A stretch of DNA of 64,000 nt from Streptomyces angustmyceticus (GCF_019933235.1 NZ_CP082945.1:372001-436000); one strand, 5' to 3'. Positions 34,997-43,976 are shown, counted from the first letter of the stretch. Notes: generated by a model not told the origin, from the sequence alone. Translations and numbers: made by a program.

Positions 34997-35403
34997 CCTC
35001 GGTCTCCGTCCGGTGGGGCGGTGCGCAGGGCGCGCACCACGCGTTCCAGGGCTCTGCGGTCCGCGGCCGTCCGGTCGTACCCCGGTCCGGGCAGGCCGAT
35101 CAGCATGCGGTGGTGGTCCAGTACGACCTCGGCCGCGCGGAGGGCGGCCCGGCGGTCGCCGGGGCTCTCCCGGCCGGCGACCGCCGTCACCAGGCCGGTC
35201 ACCTCGGCGAGGTAGCGGAGCCAGCCGCGCTGGGTGCCGTGCAGGATCAGGCGCTCGACGCGGCGCCGCTCGGCCTCGGCCGCCTCCTCGGGGGCCGGGG
35301 CCGTCCGCCGGGCGGCGGTGCGCAGGGCCGCGACGGTGGCGGGCAGTTCCCGTTCGGGTTCGGGGGTGAGCCCGAGCCAGATCAGGTTCCGACGACCGCT
35401 CAT
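34993..35403 (-). CDS. Small helical protein of unknown function, first gene of the leftward operon
   Basis: 136 residues, mostly amphipathic helix, rich in Arg, Ala and Leu (RRRVERLILHGTQRGWLRYLAEVTGLVTAVAG, then RRALERVVRALR). No signal peptide, membrane segment or motif that I recognise. It overlaps the NuoF-like gene by four bases (ATGA), so its product is probably needed with it. The ATG at 35403 has CGGAGG upstream. It may be an assembly or partner protein, but this is only positional. Confidence 0.75.
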   Translation of the reverse strand: MSGRRNLIWLGLTPEPERELPATVAALRTAARRTAPAPEEAAEAERRRVERLILHGTQRGWLRYLAEVTGLVTAVAGRESPGDRRAALRAAEVVLDHHRMLIGLPGPGYDRTAADRRALERVVRALRTAPPDGDRG

Positions 35404-35564
35404 GCGTGCCTCCGGGGAGAGGGGTGGGGTGCCGGGCCGCCGGACGGGGCGTCGCCGTGGCCAGGTGCCGGGGTGCAGTGCCGTTGCGGGGGGGGACCGG
35501 GGCGCGGCGCGCCCGCTCGCTTCCGGGATCCGTGCGGCGGAGCGCCGGAGCAGCGACACGACTA

Positions 35565-35593
35565 AGCTAACTAATCAATTAGTCAGGACACAA
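35565..35593 (-). promoter_or_regulatory. Candidate promoter for the leftward catabolic operon
   Basis: Minus-strand TTGTGT (35588-35593), a 17-bp spacer and TTAGCT (35565-35570). Operator copy 1 lies across the spacer and the -10 element, so a bound repressor would block it. Confidence 0.45.
35567..35586. promoter_or_regulatory. Operator-like inverted repeat, copy 1
   Basis: CTAACT, an 8-bp core ending AATT, then AGTCAG; the inner ACTAATCAATTAGT is itself an inverted repeat with 6-bp arms. The same layout recurs 57 bp away. Size and symmetry suit TetR-family operators. Confidence 0.65.
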
Positions 35594-35596
35594 GTC

Positions 35597-35625
35597 TTGA
35601 CTTCGTTGAAACCCGCCAGCAATCT
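35597..35625 (+). promoter_or_regulatory. Candidate promoter for the Rieske/transporter operon
   Basis: TTGACT (35597-35602) followed after 17 bp by CAATCT (35620-35625). The -35 is good and the -10 weak. Operator copy 2 begins at 35624 and would cover the transcription start. Confidence 0.4.
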
Positions 35626-35643
35626 GACTGACCAATTAGTCAG
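35624..35643. promoter_or_regulatory. Operator-like inverted repeat, copy 2
   Basis: CTGACT and AGTCAG, perfect 6-bp arms around an 8-bp core GACCAATT. It shares 16 of 20 positions with copy 1, including the unbroken right half AATTAGTCAG. Confidence 0.65.
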
Positions 35644-35734
35644 CACGGATCCGGTGCGCCGGTCCAGGGACGTGCCACCGCGCCCTGCCCGCCACGGCCC
35701 CGGGCACCCCGTGCGGCACGGAGGAGTGACCCCG

Positions 35735-36886
35735 ATGCACCCCGAAGCCACCACGACACCGACGGCACAGGACGTCCCCGGGCAGGCGCTGCCCGCCCGC
35801 TACTACACCGACCCGGCCACGGCCGCCGCCGAGACACGGCACATCTTCGCCAGGTCCTGGCAGCTGGTGTGCCACGAGTCCGACCTCCCCGGCCCCGGCG
35901 CCCGGCTCGCGGCCACCGTCGCCGACCGCGAGGTCCTGGTCGTCCGCACCGAGGACGGCACCCTGGCCGGGCACCTCAATGTGTGCCGGCACCGCGGCAC
36001 CCGTCTGGTCGCCGCCCCCGAGGCGTCCGGCAAGGCCATCCGCTGCCCGTACCACGGCTGGACGTACAAGCTCGACGGGCGGCTGGTCGGCGCGCCCGAA
36101 GCCCGGCAGATCCCCTGCCTGGACAAGCCCTCGCTCGGCCTCTTCCCGGTCCGGGTGGAGTCGTTCCTGGGGTTCGTCTTCGCCAACCTCGACCCGGCCG
36201 CCGTGCCGCTGGCCGAGCAGTGCGCCGGGCTGGCGAAGGCCGTCGGCCACTACGCGGGCAGCGACCTGGTACCAGTCGGCCGCAGCCGCATCCACGACCT
36301 GGCCGGCGCGGAGGTACAGCACGCCAACTGGAAGGTCGCCGTCGACAACTACCTGGAGGGCTACCACGTCCCGGTCGCCCACCCCGGGCTGATGCGGCTG
36401 CTGGACTACCAGGGGTACACCTGCGAGACCGACGGGTCCTACGCCCTGTTCGCCTCGCCGCTGCGCGACAAGCCGTCCTCGAACTGGGCCGAGCGGCTCT
36501 ACCAGCGCCTCGCCTCCCCCATGCCCGGCCTCACCGAGGCCGACCGGCGGATCTGGCGGTACGCCGTGATCTACCCCAACACACTCATCGACTTCTACCC
36601 CGACCATGTGCTTGCCTGGACCGCCATACCGACGGCGGTCGACCGGGTGGCCGTCCCCGGCGCGTTCTACACGCGGCGCGGGACGAGCGCGCGGACCCGG
36701 CTCGCGCGCCGGCTCAACATCCACATCGGCTGGATCACCAATGACGAAGACGCCGAACTGGTGTCCCGGGTGCAAAAGGGCCTCGGCACCCCGGGCTTCG
36801 AGCCGGGCCCCCTGTCCCGCCGCGAGGCCGCGGTCGGCTGGTTCGCCGACCGGGTACGCACCGACCTCGGCGGCGCGATGCGCTGA
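35735..36886 (+). CDS. Rieske non-heme iron oxygenase, betaine/carnitine/choline monooxygenase-like alpha subunit
   Basis: A 383-residue oxygenase. The Rieske [2Fe-2S] ligands are Cys84/His86 (CRHRGTR) and Cys104/His107 (CPYHGW). The mononuclear iron site is in DNYLEGYHVPVAHP (Asp204, His211, His216), with an acidic third ligand probably near 337-339 (NDED). Single-component alpha subunits with this spacing include glycine betaine demethylases and carnitine or choline monooxygenases, so oxidation of an amine N-methyl or adjacent carbon is the best guess. No reductase lies beside it on this strand; the NuoF-like protein and ferredoxin of the divergent operon could serve. GAGGAG precedes the ATG. 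Confidence 0.88.
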   Translation: MHPEATTTPTAQDVPGQALPARYYTDPATAAAETRHIFARSWQLVCHESDLPGPGARLAATVADREVLVVRTEDGTLAGHLNVCRHRGTRLVAAPEASGKAIRCPYHGWTYKLDGRLVGAPEARQIPCLDKPSLGLFPVRVESFLGFVFANLDPAAVPLAEQCAGLAKAVGHYAGSDLVPVGRSRIHDLAGAEVQHANWKVAVDNYLEGYHVPVAHPGLMRLLDYQGYTCETDGSYALFASPLRDKPSSNWAERLYQRLASPMPGLTEADRRIWRYAVIYPNTLIDFYPDHVLAWTAIPTAVDRVAVPGAFYTRRGTSARTRLARRLNIHIGWITNDEDAELVSRVQKGLGTPGFEPGPLSRREAAVGWFADRVRTDLGGAMR

Positions 36887-37034
36887 CCCCCACCGGTGAG
36901 ACAGCGCCACGAGCCGTCCCCCTCGGCGCGCGCCGCCCCGCGCCACGGCTGACAGGTCCCGCACGGAGGACAGGGCTTCCGTGTCTTCGCGACCGTTCCC
37001 TGAAGCAGCGCACACCCCCTACGGAGAGGACCTC

Positions 37035-38168
37035 ATGTCCCCCGAGGAACCCCCACCCGTGTCCCGGCGCGCGCTCCTGCGCTCGGGCGCCGCCGCGGCG
37101 CTCGGCGCCGGCCTGGCCGGCTGCGGCTTTCTGCCGGAGGACCGCGACGCCTTCGGCGACCCGGACCGGCCGATCGACGTCAAGGCGGACGGCGACCTGG
37201 TGTATTTCAACTGGGCGGACTTCGTCGCCCCGGCCGTCTTCGACGGATTCGAGAAGGAGTACGGCGTCAAGGTCGTCCAGTCGAACTTCGACTCGATGGA
37301 GGGCATGGCCGCCAAGCTCAACGCCGGGAACCGCTACGACATCATCTTCCCCACCGCGAAGTGGGCGCAGCGCCTCGCCGACGGCGGCCGGCTGCGCCGT
37401 ATCGACCACTCCCGGCTCCGCCACGCCGGCGCGGTCTTCGGCACGTACCGCTACTTCGCCGACCCCTGGTACGACCGCCGCTCCGCGCACACCGTGCCGT
37501 TCACCATGTACAAGACGGGCATCGGCTGGCGGAAGGACCGGATCGGCGACGACCTGACCGGCTCCTGGAAGGACCTGTGGAACGCCCGGGCCAAGGGACA
37601 GGTCTTCGTCCTCGACGACCGCGACGAGGTCCTCGGGATGGCCGCGCTCCGGCTCGGCCTGGACGTCGGCACCTCCGACCCGCGCGACCTCGCCCGTATC
37701 ACCGCGACGCTGCAGAGCCTCCGCCCCCGGCTGCGCGGCTTCTCCAGCGACAGCTACAACAACCTGCTCAACGGCAACGCGGCGATGACCCAGGCCTGGA
37801 GCGGCGACATGGCCGCCATGCTCGGACAGGCCAAGGACCCTTCCGTGCTCGGCTTCGAGGTCGCCCGGGAGGGCGCGCCGATCAACTCGGACTGCTACGC
37901 GATCCCCGCCAACGCCCGCCACCCCGGCACGGCGATGCTCTTCATCGACTACATGCTCAGACCCGAGAACGTACGGAAGAACATCCGGTACATCGGCTAC
38001 CCCATGCCGGTCGGCGGCAGCGAGGACGTCTACGCCTCGATCGTGAAGCCGTTCCCGCAGTGCCTGGTCTCCCCCGACGACCTCAAGGCCGACCTCTTCT
38101 TCCGCAACGTGTCCCCGGCGGGCGAGCAGGCCCGCGACACCGCCTGGACCCACGTGAAAGCCGGCTGA
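37035..38168 (+). CDS. Polyamine-type ABC transporter substrate-binding lipoprotein
   Basis: A 377-residue PotD/PotF-like receptor. The N-terminus has a twin-arginine motif (SRRALLR) and lipobox LAGC (Cys near 33), so it is exported folded and lipid-anchored. LVYFNWADFVAPAVFDGFEKEYGVKVV is the typical opening strand-helix, and NGNAAMTQAWSGD and CYAIPANARHPGTAM are conserved in the family. I chose the ATG at 37035 (GAGAGGA upstream); the frame also opens at 36981, but that would put extra residues before the signal peptide. Ligands in the family are spermidine, putrescine and similar cations. The permease gene starts 1 base after its stop. Confidence 0.92.
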   Translation: MSPEEPPPVSRRALLRSGAAAALGAGLAGCGFLPEDRDAFGDPDRPIDVKADGDLVYFNWADFVAPAVFDGFEKEYGVKVVQSNFDSMEGMAAKLNAGNRYDIIFPTAKWAQRLADGGRLRRIDHSRLRHAGAVFGTYRYFADPWYDRRSAHTVPFTMYKTGIGWRKDRIGDDLTGSWKDLWNARAKGQVFVLDDRDEVLGMAALRLGLDVGTSDPRDLARITATLQSLRPRLRGFSSDSYNNLLNGNAAMTQAWSGDMAAMLGQAKDPSVLGFEVAREGAPINSDCYAIPANARHPGTAMLFIDYMLRPENVRKNIRYIGYPMPVGGSEDVYASIVKPFPQCLVSPDDLKADLFFRNVSPAGEQARDTAWTHVKAG

Positions 38169-38169
38169 C

Positions 38170-39072
38170 ATGGCACAACGCACCCCCTCCGGGGCACTCC
38201 GGGACCGGCGCGGGCGCTCCGCGTCCGGCACCCGGCTGTGGACCTGGCTCATGCTCCCCGGCACCCTGTGGATGACCGGGTTCCTCATCGCCTCCCTGAT
38301 CCTCGTGGCCACCCTGGCCCTGGGCACCACCGACCCCCTCGGCAACCCGCGGTTCGGGTTCAACTTCGCCAACATCGCGGCGATGGCCGACCCGGCCTAC
38401 CGCATCGTGCTGCTGCGCTCGCTGGGCTTCGCGCTGATCGCCTGCGCCGTCTGCCTGGTCGTGGCCTATCCGGTCGCGTACACCATCGCGCTGCACGGCG
38501 GACGGTTCAAGAACCTGCTGATCGCCGCGATCGTCGTCCCGTTCTTCGCCAACTACCTGGTGCGGATGTACGGCTGGTCGGTGGTGCTGTCCGACGGCGG
38601 CCCCGTGCTCAGGGCGCTGCGCGCGGTCGGACTCGCCGACGCGCACACCAAGATCCTGCAGAGCGGGACCGGGGTCGTCGCCGGGCTCGTCTACGGCTTC
38701 ATCGTCTTCATGATCATCCCGCTGTACGCGGCACTGGAGCGGATGGACCTCTCCCTGATCGAGGCGGGACGCGACCTGTACGGCGGGCCGTTGCGGACCT
38801 TCTTCTTCGTCACCCTCCCGGCTACCCGGCAGGGCGCAGCCGCCGGCGCCGTCCTCGTCTTCCTGCCCGCCATGGGCGACTTCGTCAGCGCCCAGCTGAT
38901 GGGCGGGCCGGACCAGATCATGATCGGCAACCTGATCCAGGACAAGTTCTTCCAGGGCCAGAACTGGCCGCTCGGCTCCGCCCTCACCATGCTGATGATG
39001 GCGGTGCTCTTCATCGGGATGCTCGGCTATCTGCGGCGCACCCGCAAGGACGAGGCGGAGGCCGCCCGATGA
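38170..39072 (+). CDS. potB: Polyamine-type ABC transporter permease 1 (PotB-like)
   Basis: A 300-residue inner-membrane protein with about six helices, beginning at MLPGTLWMTGFLIASLILVATL. The EAA loop that docks to the ATPase is EAGRDLYGGPLRTFFFVTLPATRQGAAAGAVLVFLPAMGDFV. Its stop overlaps the next permease start (ATGA). The substrate is inferred from the binding protein. The symbol follows family resemblance only. Confidence 0.92.
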   Translation: MAQRTPSGALRDRRGRSASGTRLWTWLMLPGTLWMTGFLIASLILVATLALGTTDPLGNPRFGFNFANIAAMADPAYRIVLLRSLGFALIACAVCLVVAYPVAYTIALHGGRFKNLLIAAIVVPFFANYLVRMYGWSVVLSDGGPVLRALRAVGLADAHTKILQSGTGVVAGLVYGFIVFMIIPLYAALERMDLSLIEAGRDLYGGPLRTFFFVTLPATRQGAAAGAVLVFLPAMGDFVSAQLMGGPDQIMIGNLIQDKFFQGQNWPLGSALTMLMMAVLFIGMLGYLRRTRKDEAEAAR

Positions 39073-39914
39073 CGCTCCGCACCCCGCACCGCCGGCACCG
39101 CCGCGGCACCGACCGCAGGCCCCGGCTCGCCCTCACGGTCACCGCCCTCTTCTTCCTCCTCCTCTACCTCCCCATCGCGGTGGTGGTCCTCTTCTCCTTC
39201 AACGGGCAGAAGTCGCTCACCGTCCTCAAGGGCTTCAGCCTGCGCTGGTACTCCGCCTTCTTCCACGACAGCGTGCTGCTCGAATCGCTCGGCATGAGCC
39301 TGCGGGTCTCCCTGGTGGCCATGGCGGGCTCGGTGGTCCTGGGCGTGGCGCTGGCCCTGGGGCTGGTGCGCTGCCGCACCCGGCTCGGCTCGCTGGCCGG
39401 CCTGATCATGCTGGTCCCGCTGATCACCCCGGAGATCGTCACCGGCGTCGCCGCGATGCTGCTCTTCAAGGGCATGGACATCACCCTCTCCTCGGGCACC
39501 GTGATGCTCGCGGAGATCACCTTCTCCATCTCCTATGTGACGGTGATCCTGCGCTCGCGGATCGCCGCCCTCAACCCGGAGGTCGAGGAGGCGGCGATGG
39601 ACCTGGGCGCCACCCGGTGGCAGGCGCTGCGCCTGGTCACCCTGCCCGCGCTGCTGCCCAGCATCCTGGCCTCCGCGGTGCTCGTCTTCGCCCTGGTCTT
39701 CGACGACTTCGTGCTCGCCTACTTCACCACCGGAGTGGACCCGCAGCCGCTGTCCGTCCGCATCTACTCGGCGATCCGGTTCGGCGTCCAGCCCACCATC
39801 AACGCCGTCGGCACGCTGATGCTCGCCGGTTCCGTCGGCCTCGTCGGTCTCGCCCTGGCCATCCCGCGTCTGTTCGGCCGCCGTGGTGGCCTCGATCTGC
39901 TCTCCGGGAAGTGA
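39069..39914 (+). CDS. potC: Polyamine-type ABC transporter permease 2 (PotC-like)
   Basis: 281 residues and about six membrane helices after a basic N-terminus. EAA loop: EEAAMDLGATRWQALRLVTLPALLPSILASA; FDDFVLAYFTTG follows it as in PotC proteins. It begins in a four-base overlap with the first permease and ends 5 bases before the ATPase start, so the four transporter genes form one unit. Confidence 0.92.
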   Translation: MTLRTPHRRHRRGTDRRPRLALTVTALFFLLLYLPIAVVVLFSFNGQKSLTVLKGFSLRWYSAFFHDSVLLESLGMSLRVSLVAMAGSVVLGVALALGLVRCRTRLGSLAGLIMLVPLITPEIVTGVAAMLLFKGMDITLSSGTVMLAEITFSISYVTVILRSRIAALNPEVEEAAMDLGATRWQALRLVTLPALLPSILASAVLVFALVFDDFVLAYFTTGVDPQPLSVRIYSAIRFGVQPTINAVGTLMLAGSVGLVGLALAIPRLFGRRGGLDLLSGK

Positions 39915-39919
39915 CACCC

Positions 39920-41041
39920 ATGACCTCCTCCGACGCCCCCGTCGCCGGCCCGGCCCCAGCCGGTGCCCAGGCCGGTGACCCGCCCGCCGTCCGGCTCGAC
40001 CGGGTGAGCAAGAACTACGGCGGCTCCTACGCGGTGCGGGACCTGTCCCTGGACATCGCGCCCGGCGAGTTCTTCTCCCTGCTGGGCCCGTCCGGTTGCG
40101 GCAAGACCACCTCGCTGCGGATGATCGGCGGCTTCACCGACCCCACCGCGGGCACCGTCCGGCTCGGCGGGGAGGACGTGACCGCGCTGCCGCCCGACAA
40201 GCGCGACGTCAACACGGTCTTCCAGAGCTACGCGCTCTTCGACCACCTCTCGGTGGCCGACAACGTGGCCTTCGGCCTCAAGCGCAAGGGCGTCGGCCGG
40301 GCCGAGATCCGCGAGCGGGTCGGCGTGATGCTGGAGCGGGTGCAGCTCGGCGGGCTCGGCGACCGCAAGCCCCGTACGCTCTCCGGCGGCCAGCGCCAGC
40401 GGGTGGCCCTGGCCCGTGCCCTGGTCAACCGGCCGCAGGTGCTGCTGCTCGACGAGCCGCTGGCCGCGCTCGACCTCAAGCTGCGGCGGCGGATGCAGGT
40501 CGAACTCAAGCAGATCCAGCGCGAGGTCGGCATCACCTTCGTCTTCGTCACCCACGACCAGGACGAGGCGCTGACCATGTCGGACCGGGTGGCGGTGATG
40601 AACGAGGGCCGGGTCGAGCAGTGCGGGACGCCGGAGGACGTCTACGAACACCCCGCCAGCCGCTTCGTGGCCTCCTTCATGGGGACCTCCAACCTGGTCC
40701 CCGGCACCTACCGCGACGGGCGGGTGGTCCTCGACTGCGGCCCCGCGCTGCCGGTCGGGGACCGCGGCGGCGTCGCCGACGGCAGCAGCGTCAGCCTGTC
40801 GATCCGGCCCGAGAAGATCTGGCTCTCCGACTTCGAGCCGGGCATGGCGCTGGTGCGGGGCGTGGTGCGGGAGACCGTCTACTCCGGTCCCACCACCACC
40901 TATCTCATCGAACTCGCCCCCGGCGTCACGGTGTCCGTACTGGAGCAGAACACCGACCGCTCGCGCATGGAGGACCGCTGGAGCGGCGGCGAGAGCGTGG
41001 AGATCGGCTGGCGGCCGGAGCACTGCCTGGTCCTGGAGTAG
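39920..41041 (+). CDS. potA: Polyamine-type ABC transporter ATPase (PotA-like)
   Basis: A 373-residue ATPase. Walker A GPSGCGKTT, Q-loop VFQSYALF, signature LSGGQRQRVALARAL, Walker B VLLLDEPLAALD, H-loop VFVTHDQDEAL. After about residue 255 comes a TOBE-like regulatory domain (SIRPEKIWLS to EIGWRPEHCLVLE), normal for the spermidine/putrescine group. The ATG at 39920 was preferred over a GTG at 39911 because of spacing to GGGA. It energises the two permeases. Confidence 0.93.
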   Translation: MTSSDAPVAGPAPAGAQAGDPPAVRLDRVSKNYGGSYAVRDLSLDIAPGEFFSLLGPSGCGKTTSLRMIGGFTDPTAGTVRLGGEDVTALPPDKRDVNTVFQSYALFDHLSVADNVAFGLKRKGVGRAEIRERVGVMLERVQLGGLGDRKPRTLSGGQRQRVALARALVNRPQVLLLDEPLAALDLKLRRRMQVELKQIQREVGITFVFVTHDQDEALTMSDRVAVMNEGRVEQCGTPEDVYEHPASRFVASFMGTSNLVPGTYRDGRVVLDCGPALPVGDRGGVADGSSVSLSIRPEKIWLSDFEPGMALVRGVVRETVYSGPTTTYLIELAPGVTVSVLEQNTDRSRMEDRWSGGESVEIGWRPEHCLVLE

Positions 41042-41195
41042 GGCCGGTCCGACGGCCCGGGGCCGGGGCGCGGCGCCCGCTTCGCCCCACCGGCCCCGGG
41101 CTCCTCGTCCGGCCCCACCCGACCGCACCCGCTACACCCGCCCCGGCCGTCCCGGCTCTCCCCGCCGCCCGCCGACAGCAAAGGAAGCTCCCCCC

Positions 41196-42509
41196 ATGAA
41201 CCACGATGTCATCGTGCTCGGTGCCGGCCTCGCCGGGCTCGCCGCGGCGCGGGACCTGAGCGCGGCCGGCGCCGACGTCCTCGTCCTGGAGGCCCGCGAC
41301 CGGGTCGGCGGACGCGTCGAGCAGGCCGTGCTGCCCGACGGCCGGCTGGTCCAGCTCGGCGGCGAGGTGGTGGGCCGGGCCCACACCGCCTACCTCGCGC
41401 TCGCCGCCGAGCTGGGCCTGTCCCTCGTCCCCAGCTATGTCGCCGAGCCCGGCCGGATGGCGCGGGCCACCGCGGAGGGGGTCTCGGCCGGCGACCCGCC
41501 GCACTGGTTCGGCCCCGGCGACGAGATCTGCCACCGCAAGGTGACCGACGCCTTCGTCGCGCTGGCCCGGACCGTGGACCCCGAGGACCCGTGGTCCCAT
41601 CCGCACGCCGCGACCCTCGACCGGCTGTCGGTCGGCGCCTGGCTGCGCGGCGAGGGCGCGAGCCCGGCCGTCGTACGGCTCTGGGAGATCGGCCAACTCG
41701 CCCTGGCCAGCGGCTCCTACGAGCGCACCTCGCTGCTCTCCGCGCTGCGCAAGCACGCCGCGGTCCCCGGCGACGACCCCTACGCCTACGAGGACTGGGA
41801 GGGGCTGCGGGTGGCCGAGGGCTCGGCGACGGTGGCGCTGCGCATGGCCGCCGGACTCGGCCGGCGCGTCCGGCTCGAAGCGGTCGTCGAGGAGGTGGCG
41901 GTGCGCCCGGGAGGCTGCCGGGTGCGGCTGGCGGGCGGGGAGACCCTGACGGCCGACGCCGTGGTCAGCGCCCTGCCGGTCGGCCCGCTCCGCTCGGTCG
42001 CCCTCACCGGCGTCTCCGAGGCCCGCATCGCCTCGCTGCACCGCCAACGGCAGGCCGTCGCGGCCAAGTTCGCCGTGGCCTACGACACCCCCTTCTGGCG
42101 CGGCGCGGACCTCAACGGCCTCTCCGAGTGCGAAGGCGTGCTCGGCAGCACCTGGCCGCAGAGCGAGGCCATCCTCTCCGCGCTGATCCCGCCGGAGCGC
42201 TACGGCGTCCTGCTGGGCATGCCCGCCCCGGTCCGGGACCACGAGCTGCTCGCGGACATCGCCCGGCTCTACGGCGCCGAGGCCTTCCAGCCGTTCACCT
42301 CGTACCTGCGGCTGTGGGGCACCGATCCGTGGACCCAGGGGTACGTCACGCAGTGGAACCCCGGCGACGTGATGGCCGTCGGGCCGCTGCACGGGGCGCA
42401 CGAACCGCCCTTCTACGTCTGCGGGTCCGACCAGTGGGTGGCCGGCTACATGGAGGGCGCGGTGCGCACCGGCCGCGACGCGGCGCGGGAGGTGCTCCGC
42501 CATGGCTGA
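41196..42509 (+). CDS. FAD-dependent amine oxidase
   Basis: A 437-residue monoamine/polyamine oxidase-like flavoprotein. VIVLGAGLAGLAAARDLSAAG (near 5-25) is the FAD loop, LEARDRVGGRV binds the ribose, and the C-terminal FYVCGSDQWVAGYMEGAVRTGRDAA matches the family FAD motif. It would oxidise an amine to an aldehyde, releasing H2O2 and ammonia or an amine. It overlaps the next gene, an aldehyde dehydrogenase, by 8 bp, and follows the transporter by 154 bases. AAAGGAAG precedes the ATG. Confidence 0.92.
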   Translation: MNHDVIVLGAGLAGLAAARDLSAAGADVLVLEARDRVGGRVEQAVLPDGRLVQLGGEVVGRAHTAYLALAAELGLSLVPSYVAEPGRMARATAEGVSAGDPPHWFGPGDEICHRKVTDAFVALARTVDPEDPWSHPHAATLDRLSVGAWLRGEGASPAVVRLWEIGQLALASGSYERTSLLSALRKHAAVPGDDPYAYEDWEGLRVAEGSATVALRMAAGLGRRVRLEAVVEEVAVRPGGCRVRLAGGETLTADAVVSALPVGPLRSVALTGVSEARIASLHRQRQAVAAKFAVAYDTPFWRGADLNGLSECEGVLGSTWPQSEAILSALIPPERYGVLLGMPAPVRDHELLADIARLYGAEAFQPFTSYLRLWGTDPWTQGYVTQWNPGDVMAVGPLHGAHEPPFYVCGSDQWVAGYMEGAVRTGRDAAREVLRHG

Positions 42510-43935
42510 GCACGCCGTGTCCGCCCCGGTCCGCAACCACATCGCCGGGGCGGACCGCCCGGCGGCCACCGGCGCGACCACGGACCTGGTCGACCCCGCC
42601 ACCGGCGCGGTGCACGGCAGCGCCGCGCGCTCCGGCCCGTCCGACACCGACGCGGCCTGCGCCGCCGCCGAGACCGCCCTCGCCCGCTGGTCGCCGGCCA
42701 CCCCCGCCGCGCGGCAGCGGGCGCTGCTGCGGATCGCCGACGCGGTCGAGGCGCACGCCGAGGCGCTGGTGGCCGCCGAGGTCGGGGACACCGGCAAGCC
42801 GCCGGAGCTGTTCCGGACCGAGGAACTGTCCGCCGTCGTCGACACCTTCCGCTACTTCGCGGGGGCGGCGCGCGGTCTGCCGGGGGCGGCCGCCGCCGAG
42901 TACGCCGAGGGCCGCACCTCGGTGCAGCGCCGCGAACCGGTCGGCGTCTGCGCCCAGATCACCCCCTGGAACTATCCGCTGATGATGGCCGCCTGGAAGG
43001 TCGCCCCGGCGCTCGCGGCGGGCAACACCGTCGTCCTCAAGCCCGCCGACACCACCCCGTCCTCCACCGCGCTGCTCGCCCGGATCGCCGCGGAGCACCT
43101 GCCGCCCGGCGTGCTCAACGTGGTCTGCGGGGACCGCGACACCGGGCGGTCGCTGACCACCCACCCGGTGCCCCGGCTCGTCGCCGTCACCGGCAGCGTC
43201 CGCGCCGGGCGGGAGATCGCCGCCACCGCCGCGGCGGACCTGAAGCGGGTGCACCTGGAGCTGGGCGGCAACGCCCCGGTCCTCGTCCACGAGGACGTGG
43301 ACGCCGAGTGCGCCGCGGCCGAGCTCGCGGCCGTGGCGTTCTACAACGCCGGCCAGGACTGCACCGCGCCCACCCGGTTCCTGGTGCACCACCGACGCTA
43401 CGACGCTTTCGTGACCGCGTTCGCCCGGGCGGCGCGCACGCTGCGGACCGGGCCGCCCGACGATCCGTCGGCCGACTACGGACCACTCAACAACGCGGCC
43501 CAACTCGCCTCCGTACATGGCTTGTTGAGCCGCCTGCCGGATCACGCCGAGGTGGTGACGGGGGGTACGGCGCCGGAGCGGCCCGGCTGGTTCCACTCCC
43601 CCACCGTCGTCGCCGGGGTGCGCCAGGACGATGAGATCGCGCAGGAGGAGATCTTCGGACCGGTCGTCACGGTGCAGCCGTTCACCGACGAGGCCGAGGC
43701 CCTCCGGCTGGCGAACGGGGTCCGGTTCGGGCTGGCGGCGAGCGTGTGGACCGCCGACCACGCGCGCGCCATGCGGGCCACCCGCGCCCTGCACACCGGC
43801 ATCGTCTGGGTGAACACCCATGGCACGACGGTGTCGGAGATGCCGCACGGCGGCGTCAAGCACTCCGGCTACGGCAGCGACCTGTCCCTCGCGGGCCTGC
43901 TGGACTACACCCAGGTCAAGCACGTCATGCTGTGA
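42502..43935 (+). CDS. NAD(P)-dependent aldehyde dehydrogenase (aminoaldehyde/betaine aldehyde type)
   Basis: A 477-residue ALDH. Catalytic Glu lies in HLELGGNAP and catalytic Cys in NAGQDCTAP (about residue 290). The oxyanion Asn is in TPWNYPLMM. The cofactor loop TGSVRAG also fits. Enzymes of this length with QDCTAP are often gamma-aminobutyraldehyde or betaine aldehyde dehydrogenases, which suits the amine oxidase with which it is translationally coupled. It would turn the aldehyde into a carboxylate that the CoA ligase of the divergent operon could activate; that link is inference. Confidence 0.92.
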   Translation: MAEHAVSAPVRNHIAGADRPAATGATTDLVDPATGAVHGSAARSGPSDTDAACAAAETALARWSPATPAARQRALLRIADAVEAHAEALVAAEVGDTGKPPELFRTEELSAVVDTFRYFAGAARGLPGAAAAEYAEGRTSVQRREPVGVCAQITPWNYPLMMAAWKVAPALAAGNTVVLKPADTTPSSTALLARIAAEHLPPGVLNVVCGDRDTGRSLTTHPVPRLVAVTGSVRAGREIAATAAADLKRVHLELGGNAPVLVHEDVDAECAAAELAAVAFYNAGQDCTAPTRFLVHHRRYDAFVTAFARAARTLRTGPPDDPSADYGPLNNAAQLASVHGLLSRLPDHAEVVTGGTAPERPGWFHSPTVVAGVRQDDEIAQEEIFGPVVTVQPFTDEAEALRLANGVRFGLAASVWTADHARAMRATRALHTGIVWVNTHGTTVSEMPHGGVKHSGYGSDLSLAGLLDYTQVKHVML

Positions 43936-43976
43936 GGCGGCTGCCGGGCGCGGCCGTGCCCGGCGGTCCGCCGCCC

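Larger units (their letters stand above)
35404..35734. other. Divergent regulatory region between the two catabolic operons
   Basis: The 331 bases have one markedly AT-rich core (35560-35645) inside very GC-rich flanks. The core has two 20-bp inverted repeats and two opposed promoter-like pairs, listed separately. No small gene is credible here. Confidence 0.7.

Noticed and set aside
36981..37034. Earlier start for the polyamine-type binding protein
   Set aside because: It would place 18 extra residues ahead of the Tat/lipoprotein signal, and the ATG at 37035 has a good ribosome site.
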